Assembly: GCF_024181405.1 (NCBI RefSeq)
Contig: NZ_CP051302.1
Span: 744,001-808,000, forward strand
DNA: 64,000 nt
Reading direction: 5' to 3'
Source: Treponema denticola
GTDB taxonomy: Bacteria; Spirochaetota; Spirochaetia; Treponematales; Treponemataceae
The first letter of the stretch is position 1. Each line of letters opens with the position of its first letter. Shown here one piece after another: positions 51,799-60,266 of this stretch. The translations under genes and the position numbers were made by a program. The notes beneath the pieces were generated by a model. The model was given only the letters and a program-made list of their open reading frames with translations. It was not told where the DNA came from and searched no databases.

Positions 51799-52617
51799 TT
51801 ATAGAACATAGTTGACTCCGGCCTTCCACATATCGAGGCATAGTCTTGTGCGTTCTTTTTCTTCTTCCGAATCCCTTTCTCTTATAACTACATTATTTTC
51901 GGGATGCGGCATGAGGCCAAGCACATTTCCCTTAGTATTGCATATGCCGGCTATATCGGCAAGAGATCCGTTAGGATTAAAAGGATACTCTCCGTTTGCG
52001 GGAATACTTTTTTCGGCATCTTTTCCTCCGTAAACCAGAGCAATCTGTCCTTTTTCGAACAAGTCATCGAGAGTTTTTTGAGAGTCGGTCAAAAACCGTC
52101 CTTCACCGTGGGCTATGGGACAGTGTATATTGCCCTTTAGGTCCTTTGTCCAGATACAGTTTGATTTTTGGGGAATCATAGTTGTAAACCGGCACTCAAA
52201 TCTGCCTTGTTTATTGTAGGTTAGGGTGGCCTGCCTGTTTTTATAGCCGTCTTTATCTAAAATTACCTTTCCTTCTTTTTCTTTTCCGGGGAGGATGCCT
52301 GATTTTACCAAAACCTGAAAACCGTTGCAAATACCTATGACCGGCTTTCCTGCCGCTACGAATTCGCTTACCTCGTCAAAAAAGTAATTGCTTAAATCAA
52401 GGGCAAAAAGTTTGCCTGCACCAAGAGCGTCTGCATATGAAAAGCCGCCGGGAATTACAAGAATTGAATAATCCTTCCAATTTTTTTCTTTTGCTTTAAG
52501 TTTGTTTATATGTACAATCTCGGGTTCTGCTCCGGCAAGTTCTAAGGCTCTTGCCGCATCTCCGTCTCTATTGGTGCCTGTTGCGTGTAATACTAGGGCT
52601 CTGGGTTTCATCATCAT
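51799..52617 (-). CDS. purQ: PurQ-like glutamine amidotransferase
   Basis: 272 aa, class I amidotransferase of phosphoribosylformylglycinamidine synthase. The nucleophile is in GKPVIGICNGFQVL, with PIAHGEGRF and the catalytic His-Glu in GLMPHPE. Near the N-terminus, LVIPGGFSYADALGAG is typical. PurL and PurS partners are not in this window, so it may act with a partner elsewhere. Overlaps the upstream ComFB gene by 4 bp (ATGA). Confidence 0.88.
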   Translation of the reverse strand: MMMKPRALVLHATGTNRDGDAARALELAGAEPEIVHINKLKAKEKNWKDYSILVIPGGFSYADALGAGKLFALDLSNYFFDEVSEFVAAGKPVIGICNGFQVLVKSGILPGKEKEGKVILDKDGYKNRQATLTYNKQGRFECRFTTMIPQKSNCIWTKDLKGNIHCPIAHGEGRFLTDSQKTLDDLFEKGQIALVYGGKDAEKSIPANGEYPFNPNGSLADIAGICNTKGNVLGLMPHPENNVVIRERDSEEEKERTRLCLDMWKAGVNYVL

Positions 52618-53315
52618 TCTTCCTCACCGTGTTCGAATAAAAATAAATTTTTAATTTGATAAAAATTTGAAGTGTCCAAAGGAGATTTTACCATGTCTTC
52701 TGCCGTTAACTCAATATCGAATGAAAAATTAGTCGGATCAAAGCCTTCTTTTTCGGCTTTAAGGACAAAAATAAACTTTTCCGTATCTCCTGCATTCTTT
52801 GCGGGAATCGCTATGGGACAAAATGTATAAGCTCCGGGTGTCTTTTCCGATATTGTATAAGGATTGTCCCAAAGGATGTTCATCTGAGGTACCAGCTCTC
52901 CGTTCATTTTAAGGCTTACCGTAGCATCTTCCATCGGTCTAAAATTGCTTCCGTTTAAAATATTGCCTGTTATGGCAGGAAAATTAAAAACGGGTATGTT
53001 TTCGGTTTCGAATATGGGTTCATGGTCATGAGGCCTTTTTGTAGAAAGAACCCTGTGCATACCTTCAATTACCAAACTTGTAATATCGGCCATAATCTGG
53101 ATCTTTTCGGTTTTTTCGAATTTTAAAAAGTGGGCGAGACCTCTTCCCGATTTTATATATCGGGGTTTAACCCGGTTGAGTACATAGCACATGGTGTCAA
53201 CTCTGCATTGCATACAGCTGCATGTAAGCCAGCTTTCTTTTTTTTCTTCGGCTTCATCAAATAGTTTGTTGACTTCGGTATATACCAAGTCTTCCATAAC
53301 GTTATGAATGATCAT
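52614..53315 (-). CDS. ComFB-domain protein with beta-rich C-terminal domain
   Basis: About 233 aa. The first 90 residues match ComFB: VMEDLVYTEVNKLF, then LTCSCMQCRVDTMCYVLNRV and PRYIKSGRG. This domain has been reported as a c-di-GMP receptor in cyanobacteria; the CxCxxC cysteines may bind zinc. Residues 95-233 are a beta-rich region of unknown family. Start at 53315 (AAGGAG 7 nt upstream) rather than 53342. Translationally coupled to purQ. Confidence 0.75.
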   Translation of the reverse strand: MIIHNVMEDLVYTEVNKLFDEAEEKKESWLTCSCMQCRVDTMCYVLNRVKPRYIKSGRGLAHFLKFEKTEKIQIMADITSLVIEGMHRVLSTKRPHDHEPIFETENIPVFNFPAITGNILNGSNFRPMEDATVSLKMNGELVPQMNILWDNPYTISEKTPGAYTFCPIAIPAKNAGDTEKFIFVLKAEKEGFDPTNFSFDIELTAEDMVKSPLDTSNFYQIKNLFLFEHGEEE

Positions 53316-53370
53316 AAATACTCTCCTTAGGTTAATCGGCATATCGGTACCAACCTATTTTACCCTATAT

Positions 53371-54609
53371 TTAAAAAATCGGCAAGGTTGTTTGATGAAG
53401 ATTTGCGGTTTTTTTATAAATTTTATCAGAAACTGCTATCCTTATTTTTCTTAAAGAAGGTACGAGAGTTTTTATAAATTCTTTTGAGAAAACGGTGGAG
53501 CTTTCACTGAATATCTTTTTTTCATCTTCTATAAAAAGATCGGATTCAAAAGAAATACGTTCAGGTATATCTATAATAATGTCTTCACTGCCTATTTTGC
53601 TCCCCGTTTTATTTGAAAAATATTCAGCCAAGGTTTCTTCTGCTGCTCGGCGTTTATGCAGGTCTTCCAAGTTTCGGTGTCCGGGATTATCGCTTTGAAA
53701 GGCTTCCTCGGCTATTATGCGATATATTTTACCCAGTTTTAAGTCTTCTGCTAATTTTTTTTCGGGGTAATTGCTTTTTTCTAAAAGCCTGAAAATGCCA
53801 TCATCATCTTGGTGGTACAGGTCTTGAGGCGAGAATTCCGACCTTTCCAGTCCCGCAAATATGGCTTTTTTCATCATAGCCGTTGCAATCCGCACATCTT
53901 TGTGCCAGTAAACCGATTTATACATAAGATATTTTGAAAATAAGATGCTCTCAACGCTTAAGATTGCCTTAGATTCTATTTTTGTTCCGTTTTTTTTATC
54001 GGGGAGAAGCTGTGAAAGGATAAAATCGGTATCCTGAATCCCGTAAGGAACCCCGCAATAAAAGGCATCCCTATTAAGGTAGTCTAATTTATCCGGGTCT
54101 AATACGCCTGAAAGAAGTTTTTGAAAAAAAACGGTTTCCGAGTCCTCTTTGCCTTTGCCTGTTATTATAGCGGCCGTCTGCTCAGGGTCTGCACCTGTTT
54201 TGGCTGCTGCAGAACGTAAAGGCTCTTTTAAGATAAGCTCTCCGGTAAGTTCCTCATGCTCTTTTAGCTTTAATTCTTTAAGAGAATGAGTAAAAGGAAA
54301 GTGGCCTAGGTCATGGAGTAGGGCTGCCGTTAAAAAAGACATAGCTCCTTCTTTTGAAACCCAAGAATCCGCTCCTTTTTTTAACAAAATATTGAGCATT
54401 TTTAGGGCTATGTTGTAAACTCCTATGCTGTGTCCTGCTCTCGTATGACTTGCACCGGGGTAAACAAGTTCTGCAGGGCCCAGCTGCTTTATATTGTATA
54501 AACGCATAAAAGAGTCTGTCTTTGTTACGGCATATAACTCATCATTCATCCATATGTGCTTCCATATGGGATCGCGGATAGGCTTTGAAAAATCGGTTAA
54601 TTCGGTCAT
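53371..54609 (-). CDS. HD-domain phosphohydrolase (YwfO/dGTPase-like)
   Basis: 412 aa, cytoplasmic. The metal site is clear: H in ASHTRAGHSIGVY, HD in ALLHDLGHFPFTHS, and the later D in DKLDYLNRDAFYCG. This order is that of COG1078 dNTPase-like proteins. The substrate is not determined by sequence. The promoter (TCGACA-17-TAGAAT) ends 12 nt before the ATG, leaving a very short leader and no ribosome site. Confidence 0.9.
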   Translation of the reverse strand: MTELTDFSKPIRDPIWKHIWMNDELYAVTKTDSFMRLYNIKQLGPAELVYPGASHTRAGHSIGVYNIALKMLNILLKKGADSWVSKEGAMSFLTAALLHDLGHFPFTHSLKELKLKEHEELTGELILKEPLRSAAAKTGADPEQTAAIITGKGKEDSETVFFQKLLSGVLDPDKLDYLNRDAFYCGVPYGIQDTDFILSQLLPDKKNGTKIESKAILSVESILFSKYLMYKSVYWHKDVRIATAMMKKAIFAGLERSEFSPQDLYHQDDDGIFRLLEKSNYPEKKLAEDLKLGKIYRIIAEEAFQSDNPGHRNLEDLHKRRAAEETLAEYFSNKTGSKIGSEDIIIDIPERISFESDLFIEDEKKIFSESSTVFSKEFIKTLVPSLRKIRIAVSDKIYKKTANLHQTTLPIF

Positions 54610-54621
54610 AAGGTAATTGAT

Positions 54622-54650
54622 ATTCTAACATAAATTTGGTATAATGTCGA
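54622..54650 (-). promoter_or_regulatory. Promoter of the HD phosphohydrolase gene
   Basis: Minus strand: TCGACA, 17-nt spacer, TAGAAT; the predicted 5' leader is about 5 nt. Confidence 0.55.
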
Positions 54651-54748
54651 TAACAGGGATTTTATATTTAATACCCCTGTAGAAACGGATTGAATTTGCC
54701 GATACTCACTATGTGTTCTTATTTTTTGTAGAAAATATTGTTTTTTGT

Positions 54749-54777
54749 TTGACAAATAATGTTTTTTACAATATAAT
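54749..54777 (+). promoter_or_regulatory. Consensus promoter of the flaA pair
   Basis: TTGACA (54749-54754), 17-nt spacer, TATAAT (54772-54777); leader of about 30 nt with AAAGGAG. Confidence 0.9.
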
Positions 54778-54815
54778 ACAACACAGAGTTTGAAACGAAA
54801 CAAAAGGAGTTATAA

Positions 54816-55526
54816 ATGAAACATGGCGGTTTAGTTTTTGCGGGCATTGCTTTAATGTTGTTGTTCGCTTTTGCACCTTTAACGGCGCAGCAAGGTTCGA
54901 TTAATTATCAAACTTATATGGTCGATACATTTGATAATCCTGACGGCCAAGATTGGGCTTATCAGGCTGTTGGAAGTAAATTTATTACTGAGGGATATCC
55001 CAAGGTTCAATATCTTAACGGAATGCCTCATGCAGTAAAGGTAATGCATGATGATGCTGAAAAAGCTAAATTTATTGGGCTTGAGTTTAAATTTAACCGA
55101 AAAGGTGATAACTGGGTAGATGTTGTTCCCTCCAAAGACGGTAAACCCTATGAAATTCCCTTTAAAGGAAATGTTCACCGATTGGATATGTGGGTTTGGG
55201 GTGCCGGATATTATTATAACATAGAAATTCTCGTTCGGGATTGTGAAGGAAGGACTCATGTTCTCCCCCTAGGTTATGTTAACTTTAAAGGTTGGAAAAA
55301 TATGCATGTGACTGTTCCTACAAATATACCTCAGGCATCCAGATATATTGGAAATAAAAATAAGATGACTTTTGTAGCTTTTAGAATCAGAACTGCTCCT
55401 TTTGAAAGAGTTGATTCATTTAAGATATTTTTTGATGAATTTAAAGCCCTGACGGATGTCTATGTCGATTCTTATGACGGCTACGAATTGGCTGATCAAT
55501 CTTTTGACGGTGAAAAAACCGAATAG
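54816..55526 (+). CDS. FlaA-family flagellar filament outer-layer protein (first of two)
   Basis: 236 aa, exported: signal peptide with cleavage after PLTA (before QQG). The mature protein matches FlaA sheath proteins of spirochaete periplasmic flagella: VDTFDNPDGQDWAYQ, LEFKFNRKGDNWVDV, MWVWGAGYYYNIEILVRD and FFDEFKALTDVY. AAAGGAG 7 nt before the ATG. Perfect promoter upstream; the second flaA paralogue follows after 21 nt. Confidence 0.88.
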   Translation: MKHGGLVFAGIALMLLFAFAPLTAQQGSINYQTYMVDTFDNPDGQDWAYQAVGSKFITEGYPKVQYLNGMPHAVKVMHDDAEKAKFIGLEFKFNRKGDNWVDVVPSKDGKPYEIPFKGNVHRLDMWVWGAGYYYNIEILVRDCEGRTHVLPLGYVNFKGWKNMHVTVPTNIPQASRYIGNKNKMTFVAFRIRTAPFERVDSFKIFFDEFKALTDVYVDSYDGYELADQSFDGEKTE

Positions 55527-55547
55527 GTTCAGCGTGGAGGTTAGATA

Positions 55548-56288
55548 ATGAAAAAGAGTATAGCTATAATTTTGTTTTTGGTAGGTTTTGTTGCATTTTC
55601 TTTTGCCCAGCAAAATAATAATGATTTTTCTACAATAGATGCTGCCGATCCTAATAAAGTCGGCGTTGATACTGCAGAGCAGAGAATTAAAGAAGTTTCT
55701 ATTGAAAAATTTGAAAGTGAAGGTACTTGGTACGCAATGATGTCTGCCGATGAAGGTGTAATACGCGCCAGACTTTTTAACGGTAATCCTCTGAATAAGA
55801 AGCCTATTCCTGCAGAGGAAGGACTTGAACTTCCAGATGAAAAAGTTCTTGGTGTAAAGGTTTCTTTTTATCGACGCGGTTATAACTCCTTTGAAGTTCA
55901 TGCAACAAAGGCTCTCCCTGTAGAAGGAATCGCAAAAACTGCAAGTGTTTGGGTTGTAGGCCGAAGTTATCCCCACACAATGAAATTAATAGTAGAAGAT
56001 TTTTGGGGAAAAAGATTTGAGCTTTATGTTGGAAAACTAAATCATTCCGGTTGGAAGCTTATGACTGTCGCTATTCCCCCGCAGAACTCTGCCGGAAAGA
56101 CAGGTATCATCCAAAAGGATTATCACTACGGCACAAGCATGGGGCTTAAGATTGTAGGTTTCCGAATTGAATGTGATCCTGAAGAGGCCTATGGTCATTA
56201 TTACATCTACTTTGATGACCTTCGCGTTGTAAGCGACTTATACGAAGTTGATATGCGCGATAAGGACGATATGTCTGATAACTGGTAA
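55548..56288 (+). CDS. FlaA-family flagellar filament outer-layer protein (second of two)
   Basis: 246 aa, signal peptide cleaved after FSFA (before QQN). Same FlaA fold as its neighbour: FESEGTWYAMMS, GVKVSFYRRGYNSFEV, ASVWVVGRSYPHTMKLIVED and IYFDDLRVVSDLYEVD. GGAGG 6-7 nt before the ATG. Co-transcribed with the first copy. A hairpin overlaps its stop codon and a strong terminator follows. Confidence 0.88.
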   Translation: MKKSIAIILFLVGFVAFSFAQQNNNDFSTIDAADPNKVGVDTAEQRIKEVSIEKFESEGTWYAMMSADEGVIRARLFNGNPLNKKPIPAEEGLELPDEKVLGVKVSFYRRGYNSFEVHATKALPVEGIAKTASVWVVGRSYPHTMKLIVEDFWGKRFELYVGKLNHSGWKLMTVAIPPQNSAGKTGIIQKDYHYGTSMGLKIVGFRIECDPEEAYGHYYIYFDDLRVVSDLYEVDMRDKDDMSDNW

Positions 56289-56310
56289 AATTATACCTGA
56301 TAATTTTACC
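56284..56310. repeat. Inverted repeat over the flaA stop codon
   Basis: GGTAAAATTAT / ATAATTTTACC, perfect 11 bp, 5-nt loop, containing the TAA at 56286. It may protect the 3' end of the mRNA. Confidence 0.5.
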
Positions 56311-56332
56311 TTGAAACTTTAAGTTTTATCAT

Positions 56333-56375
56333 AAAAAGGTTAAAAACTCCTTCGGATGTTTTTAACCTTTTTTTA
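56333..56375 (+). terminator. Terminator of the flaA operon
   Basis: AAAAAGGTTAAAAAC / GTTTTTAACCTTTTT arms, 10-nt loop with a TTCGG core, followed by TTTTATTTTT. Confidence 0.9.
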
Positions 56376-56427
56376 TTTTTACTAAAGGCTGCAAGTCGGT
56401 AAAAGAGTTTTATAGGTATCCTTTAAT

Positions 56428-57093
56428 CTAAATCTTTTTATAAAGTTTAAACCTTCCTTTTTTGTCTTCAGAGCTTGTCAGTCCTGCCTTGCATAAAAAC
56501 CGGCTTGTATAAGAAGTATATTTTTTTGCTCCGATATTTTTTATGTCTTGGTTTGTAAATTCTTCGGGAAGAAGGTCTAAGACCTTTTTGCATATAGCCT
56601 TCATATTCTTATAATCTTCAGTGCTGTGTATTTCGATGAGTTTTTTATTTATGATTCCGGGGCGGTAAGCCCTTCTTTTTTTAGGCCCTGTATCAGCTTT
56701 TATAATCTCGCAGCTTATATATACAAGTTTAAAACTCAAGTTTTTATTATCTATCAGATGATAAAGGCCGGAAAGCTCTCTAAAAATTTGAAAAAATGAG
56801 CCGTGTTTAGGGCTTTTTCTCCTGTGTCTTGTTGAGCCGTCTTCATTTAAGACCTGTATATAGGCATCGACAGCTATAGGGTAGATTATTAAAACCTTGT
56901 GAGAAGGTAAAAATTTTTCTAACTTTACTCTTAGGGCACTTAGATTTGAAGTTTGTATTTCTATTACTTGTTCCCCATTGCACAGAATATCACAAATGCT
57001 TCCTAAAAGCGGCTGTTCTGTTTTTCCGTTTTTTGGGCAAAAATGTTCTTTTAGACTTTTGTGCAAATCGCTTTCGTTATAGGTATTTATCAT
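56428..57093 (-). CDS. Unknown protein with PD-(D/E)XK-like motif
   Basis: 221 aa, no signal peptide. GSICDILCNGEQVIEIQTS has the D-x7-9-ExQ spacing of some nuclease-fold proteins, followed by KVLIIYPI; the middle is charged with RHRRKSPKHGS and PKKRRAYRP. The C-terminal third looks like a winged-helix domain (LLPEEFTNQDIKNI). Nuclease assignment is only suggested by motif. Follows the small gene at 57117 with a 23-nt gap. Confidence 0.5.
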   Translation of the reverse strand: MINTYNESDLHKSLKEHFCPKNGKTEQPLLGSICDILCNGEQVIEIQTSNLSALRVKLEKFLPSHKVLIIYPIAVDAYIQVLNEDGSTRHRRKSPKHGSFFQIFRELSGLYHLIDNKNLSFKLVYISCEIIKADTGPKKRRAYRPGIINKKLIEIHSTEDYKNMKAICKKVLDLLPEEFTNQDIKNIGAKKYTSYTSRFLCKAGLTSSEDKKGRFKLYKKI

Positions 57094-57116
57094 TTGTTGT
57101 AAAGAGTTTTCAGTTT

Positions 57117-57356
57117 TTAAACATAGTCTAAAAGCTCTTCAGCATCAAGTTGCTCAAGGATATATACGGTTTGTACTATTCCTCTTTCTTCTATTGTCTG
57201 CTTTCCTTGGACTTGATAAACTATCATTTTATTTGTAGGAAGCTGATGAGGCAGCTCGTTTCCGTTGATGTCTAAAAAGGCTCCTATGGATATGGGGCCT
57301 CCTATTTCTTGCTTTTCTCCGTCAGGGTAAACGATATAATATTCATACAGGGTCAT
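57117..57356 (-). CDS. Small conserved-looking protein of unknown function
   Basis: 79 aa, beta-rich (YEYYIVYPDGEKQEIGG, PTNKMIVYQVQGKQTIEERG), acidic C-terminus. No recognised family. Promoter with 6 nt to the ATG and CCTCCT directly before it, which resembles the anti-Shine-Dalgarno sequence rather than a ribosome site. Probable first gene of a two-gene unit with the nuclease-like protein. Confidence 0.55.
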   Translation of the reverse strand: MTLYEYYIVYPDGEKQEIGGPISIGAFLDINGNELPHQLPTNKMIVYQVQGKQTIEERGIVQTVYILEQLDAEELLDYV

Positions 57357-57362
57357 AGGAGG

Positions 57363-57391
57363 AGTTTACACTCTTTTTAAGTCCTTGTCAA
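57363..57391 (-). promoter_or_regulatory. Promoter of the 79-aa gene, predicted leaderless
   Basis: Minus strand: TTGACA, 17-nt spacer, TAAACT, 6 nt to the ATG at 57356. Confidence 0.7.
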
Positions 57392-57428
57392 TTTAGTTGA
57401 AAATTTTACTTTTTCTTCCGTTATCTTA

Positions 57429-57457
57429 TTTACATTTTTTTTTGAAAGGGGTAGTAT
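57429..57457 (+). promoter_or_regulatory. Promoter of the antiporter gene, near-leaderless
   Basis: TTTACA, 17-nt spacer containing T9, TAGTAT, 8 nt to ATG 57466. It supports 57466 over an upstream TTG start at 57397. Confidence 0.5.
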
Positions 57458-57465
57458 TTACGGAT

Positions 57466-59190
57466 ATGAATAAATTGGCTGAATTCCTTCCCGCTTTTAT
57501 GCACTTTTCACGGCTTGAAAATACAAATCTTATTTTACTTTTAGGCATAATATTGCTTTTAGGTGCTCTTGGAGGAACTGTTTTTAAAAAACTAAAAATT
57601 CCTCAGGTTGTAGGTTATATTGTAATCGGCATAATAATAGGGCAGTCCGGTTTTCAGATTTTATCGGCTCAAATAATTACTGCCTTGGATCCCTTATCGA
57701 GTATCGCTTTAGCTCTTATCGGCTTTTTAATAGGAGGGGAGTTAAAAACCAAGGTAATCAAAAAATATGGAACCCAGTTTGTCGGTATATTGATTTTTGA
57801 GTCCATAGTTCCTTTTATAACTGTATCTATCGTAATTTCCCTTGTTGCATATTTTGTTACAAAGAATTTTGCCGCTTCCATTTCTTTAGGCTTAATCTTG
57901 GGCTCCATATCTTCTGCGACGGCTCCTGCGGCAACTACGGATGTTTTACGCGAAAACAGAACAAAAGGCCCCTTAACAACTACTGTTCTAGGTATTGTTG
58001 CAATGGATGATGCCGTTGCCCTTGTGTTATATGCCCTTGCTTCTTCAATAGCTGCTTCTCTTTTGGGAGCTCAAACGGCAAGTTTCGGAAAACAAATCCT
58101 TTTACTTCTTTATAATATTTTCGGATCTATCTGTTTGGGAAGCCTGATAGGCTTTTTGCTAAGTTTGATTATCAGAAATATGATGACGGATTCAGGCAGA
58201 ATTTTGGGCTTTTCATTGGGCAGCCTCCTTCTTTCTACCGGTATTGCTTATCTTCTTGGTCTGGATACTATCTTAGCTGCAATGGCCTTAGGCTTTTTTA
58301 TGGTTAATTTTGCTCCTGCAAAAACCCGTTCCACTTTTACTTTAGTAGAAAATTTTACCCCTCCCATCTATGTGCTTTTTTTCGTTTTGGTTGGGGCAAA
58401 ATTGAACATTTGGAATGTAACGCCCTTTGTAGGCCTTTTGGCTCTTTTATATGTTATTTTACGCACATGCGGAAAGACAATAGGTGCTATTTTAGGTTCC
58501 ATTCTTACAAAAGCGCCTGAAACCGTAAAGAAATACTTGCCGTTTTGCCTGTTAAGTCAGGCCGGTGTTGCCATCGGCCTTTCAATTTCGGCAGGTCAGG
58601 ATTTTTCGGATACCATAGGGCCTACAATCCTGCTTATAGTTACGGCCACAACCTTTATAGTTCAACTGGCCGGACCTATTTTTGTAAAATACGGGGTAAA
58701 AAAATCGGGAGAATGCGGGCTTGATGTTACCGAAGAGGATTTGATTACTACATTATCTCTTGGGGATGTTATGTTGAACGGCAAGGCTATATGTTCTCCC
58801 GAATCTCCTGCCATCATTTCTGAAAATATGCCCTTAAATGTGATAATAAATTCTTTTAGCCATAGTCCGAACCTAAATTATGCGGTCAAAGGTGATGACG
58901 GAAGGCTTACAGGTGTAATAAGTTTGGAACATTTAAAAGAAGCCTTGACAATGACTGCTATCTATGACTGTGTTTTTGCCATGGACATAATGCAGCCTGC
59001 CGATATTGTCTGCTCTCAAAAAACAGGTCTAAAAGATCTATATGAACTTTATACCGAAAAAGATACCTACGCTATTCCTATAATCGGGGATAATGGCGAG
59101 CCTTTAGGTATGGCTGAAAAAGATGCTGTAGATCATTTTTTACACGGAAAAATAATAGAACTGCATAAAAATGCCTATGGTTTGGACTAA
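57466..59190 (+). CDS. CPA2-family cation:proton antiporter with C-terminal CBS pair
   Basis: About 574 aa. The N-terminal 380 residues have 12-13 membrane segments with family marks IPQVVGYIVIGIIIGQSG, SSATAPAATTDVL and the paired acid in AMDDAVALVLYAL. The C-terminal cytoplasmic part has two CBS-like modules (SLGDVMLNGKAIC ... IISLEHLKEAL; DIMQPADIVCSQ ... IGDNGEPLGM) that may sense adenine nucleotides. Start 57466 chosen from promoter position. Confidence 0.88.
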   Translation: MNKLAEFLPAFMHFSRLENTNLILLLGIILLLGALGGTVFKKLKIPQVVGYIVIGIIIGQSGFQILSAQIITALDPLSSIALALIGFLIGGELKTKVIKKYGTQFVGILIFESIVPFITVSIVISLVAYFVTKNFAASISLGLILGSISSATAPAATTDVLRENRTKGPLTTTVLGIVAMDDAVALVLYALASSIAASLLGAQTASFGKQILLLLYNIFGSICLGSLIGFLLSLIIRNMMTDSGRILGFSLGSLLLSTGIAYLLGLDTILAAMALGFFMVNFAPAKTRSTFTLVENFTPPIYVLFFVLVGAKLNIWNVTPFVGLLALLYVILRTCGKTIGAILGSILTKAPETVKKYLPFCLLSQAGVAIGLSISAGQDFSDTIGPTILLIVTATTFIVQLAGPIFVKYGVKKSGECGLDVTEEDLITTLSLGDVMLNGKAICSPESPAIISENMPLNVIINSFSHSPNLNYAVKGDDGRLTGVISLEHLKEALTMTAIYDCVFAMDIMQPADIVCSQKTGLKDLYELYTEKDTYAIPIIGDNGEPLGMAEKDAVDHFLHGKIIELHKNAYGLD

Positions 59191-59334
59191 ATGTAGGCAT
59201 TTTGTTTTAAATAGCTTGTAACCTATTGAAAATATTTGTTTTTTGTTGTATTATCACGAAGTATTGAAGTTTTTCCGGCATTGGAATCTGTTTCGGCGAT
59301 CTTTTGCAGGCGGCTGGTCATTTTTTTAAGATGA

Positions 59335-59361
59335 GCTTTTTTATAAAAAATATAAAAAAGC
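59335..59361 (+). terminator. AT-rich hairpin in the 273-nt gap after the antiporter
   Basis: GCTTTTTTATA, 5-nt loop, TATAAAAAAGC: perfect 11 bp. Similar GCTTTTTTAT text recurs at 59391. The rest of 59191-59463 shows no gene. Confidence 0.4.
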
Positions 59362-59463
59362 AAAGGTTTTTTATGCTCTTTTGAAAAAAAAGCTTTTTTA
59401 TGTGCAGAACTCTTTCAAGCTGACTGTAAAGGATATTTTTTAAGTAAATAGTATAGGGCCGTT

Positions 59464-59772
59464 ATGCGTTTAGATGAAAGGTCGAAAGATATTATAGTAA
59501 ATACTATTTGTAATAATTTTTCTGAAGTTTTTAAGATAATTCTTTTCGGTTCCCGTGCTGATGACGGTAAAAAAGGCGGAGATATAGACATCTTGGTTGA
59601 AACTCCTTCCGCCGCTTCTTTGGCGTTTACTGAAAAGATTAATGCATTAGCCGAAATTCAAGCCAAGCTAGGAGAACAGCGGATTGATCTTATCACTTCA
59701 TGCGGGGTAGAGGATAAAAGGCTTATCGTAAAAAACGCCTATCGGGATGGAATTATTTTATGGGAGAAGTAG
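59464..59772 (+). CDS. MNT-domain nucleotidyltransferase (antitoxin of MNT-HEPN module)
   Basis: 102 aa. The minimal nucleotidyltransferase signature is present: LFGSR, then nine residues, then DID with a further IDLIT. In MntA/HepT pairs the MNT protein AMPylates and silences the HEPN toxin. It overlaps the HEPN gene by 13 bp. No strong ribosome site seen. Confidence 0.85.
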   Translation: MRLDERSKDIIVNTICNNFSEVFKIILFGSRADDGKKGGDIDILVETPSAASLAFTEKINALAEIQAKLGEQRIDLITSCGVEDKRLIVKNAYRDGIILWEK

Positions 59773-60236
59773 AGAGATTAAAGCTTATTTCTGCAAAACA
59801 CGAGTGTGAAAAACACGAAGCGAGAATTTTAAAAGCTTTAGAAATTTTAAAACCTTCTTTTCCCCTTACCAAAAACAGTATAAATTCTTTTGGTGATGAT
59901 AGGGTTGCCGTTTTAGATCAATTTTTATACAGGTTTGCAAAATTACAAGATTGTATCGGACTGAGATTAATTCCTGCTCTCTACGAGGCCTTAGAAAACG
60001 ATGATAGAGCCCTAGCATTTATTGATATACTTAATAGACTTGAAAAATTAGGCTTATTGTCTTCCGTAAATGATTGGCAGTTTTTTAGGACTCTTAGGAA
60101 TAATCTTGCCCACGAGTATCCCGAGCGGGAAGAAGATTTTGTTGAAGCTATAAACCTCCTTTTTTTTTCTTGGGAACGTTTTTATACCTTGTATCAGCCT
60201 CTTATAAAAGCAGCCGGCGATTTAATTGGAAGTTGA
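59760..60236 (+). CDS. HEPN-domain RNase toxin (HepT-like)
   Basis: 158 aa, all helical. The active-site motif R-x4-H-x-Y is intact as RNNLAHEY near residue 115. Together with the overlapping MNT gene this is a complete type VII-like toxin-antitoxin pair. 30 nt upstream of the second HEPN gene. Confidence 0.85.
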   Translation: MGEVERLKLISAKHECEKHEARILKALEILKPSFPLTKNSINSFGDDRVAVLDQFLYRFAKLQDCIGLRLIPALYEALENDDRALAFIDILNRLEKLGLLSSVNDWQFFRTLRNNLAHEYPEREEDFVEAINLLFFSWERFYTLYQPLIKAAGDLIGS

Positions 60237-60266
60237 ATTTGTAAGGAAGATTTATAATAATATATA

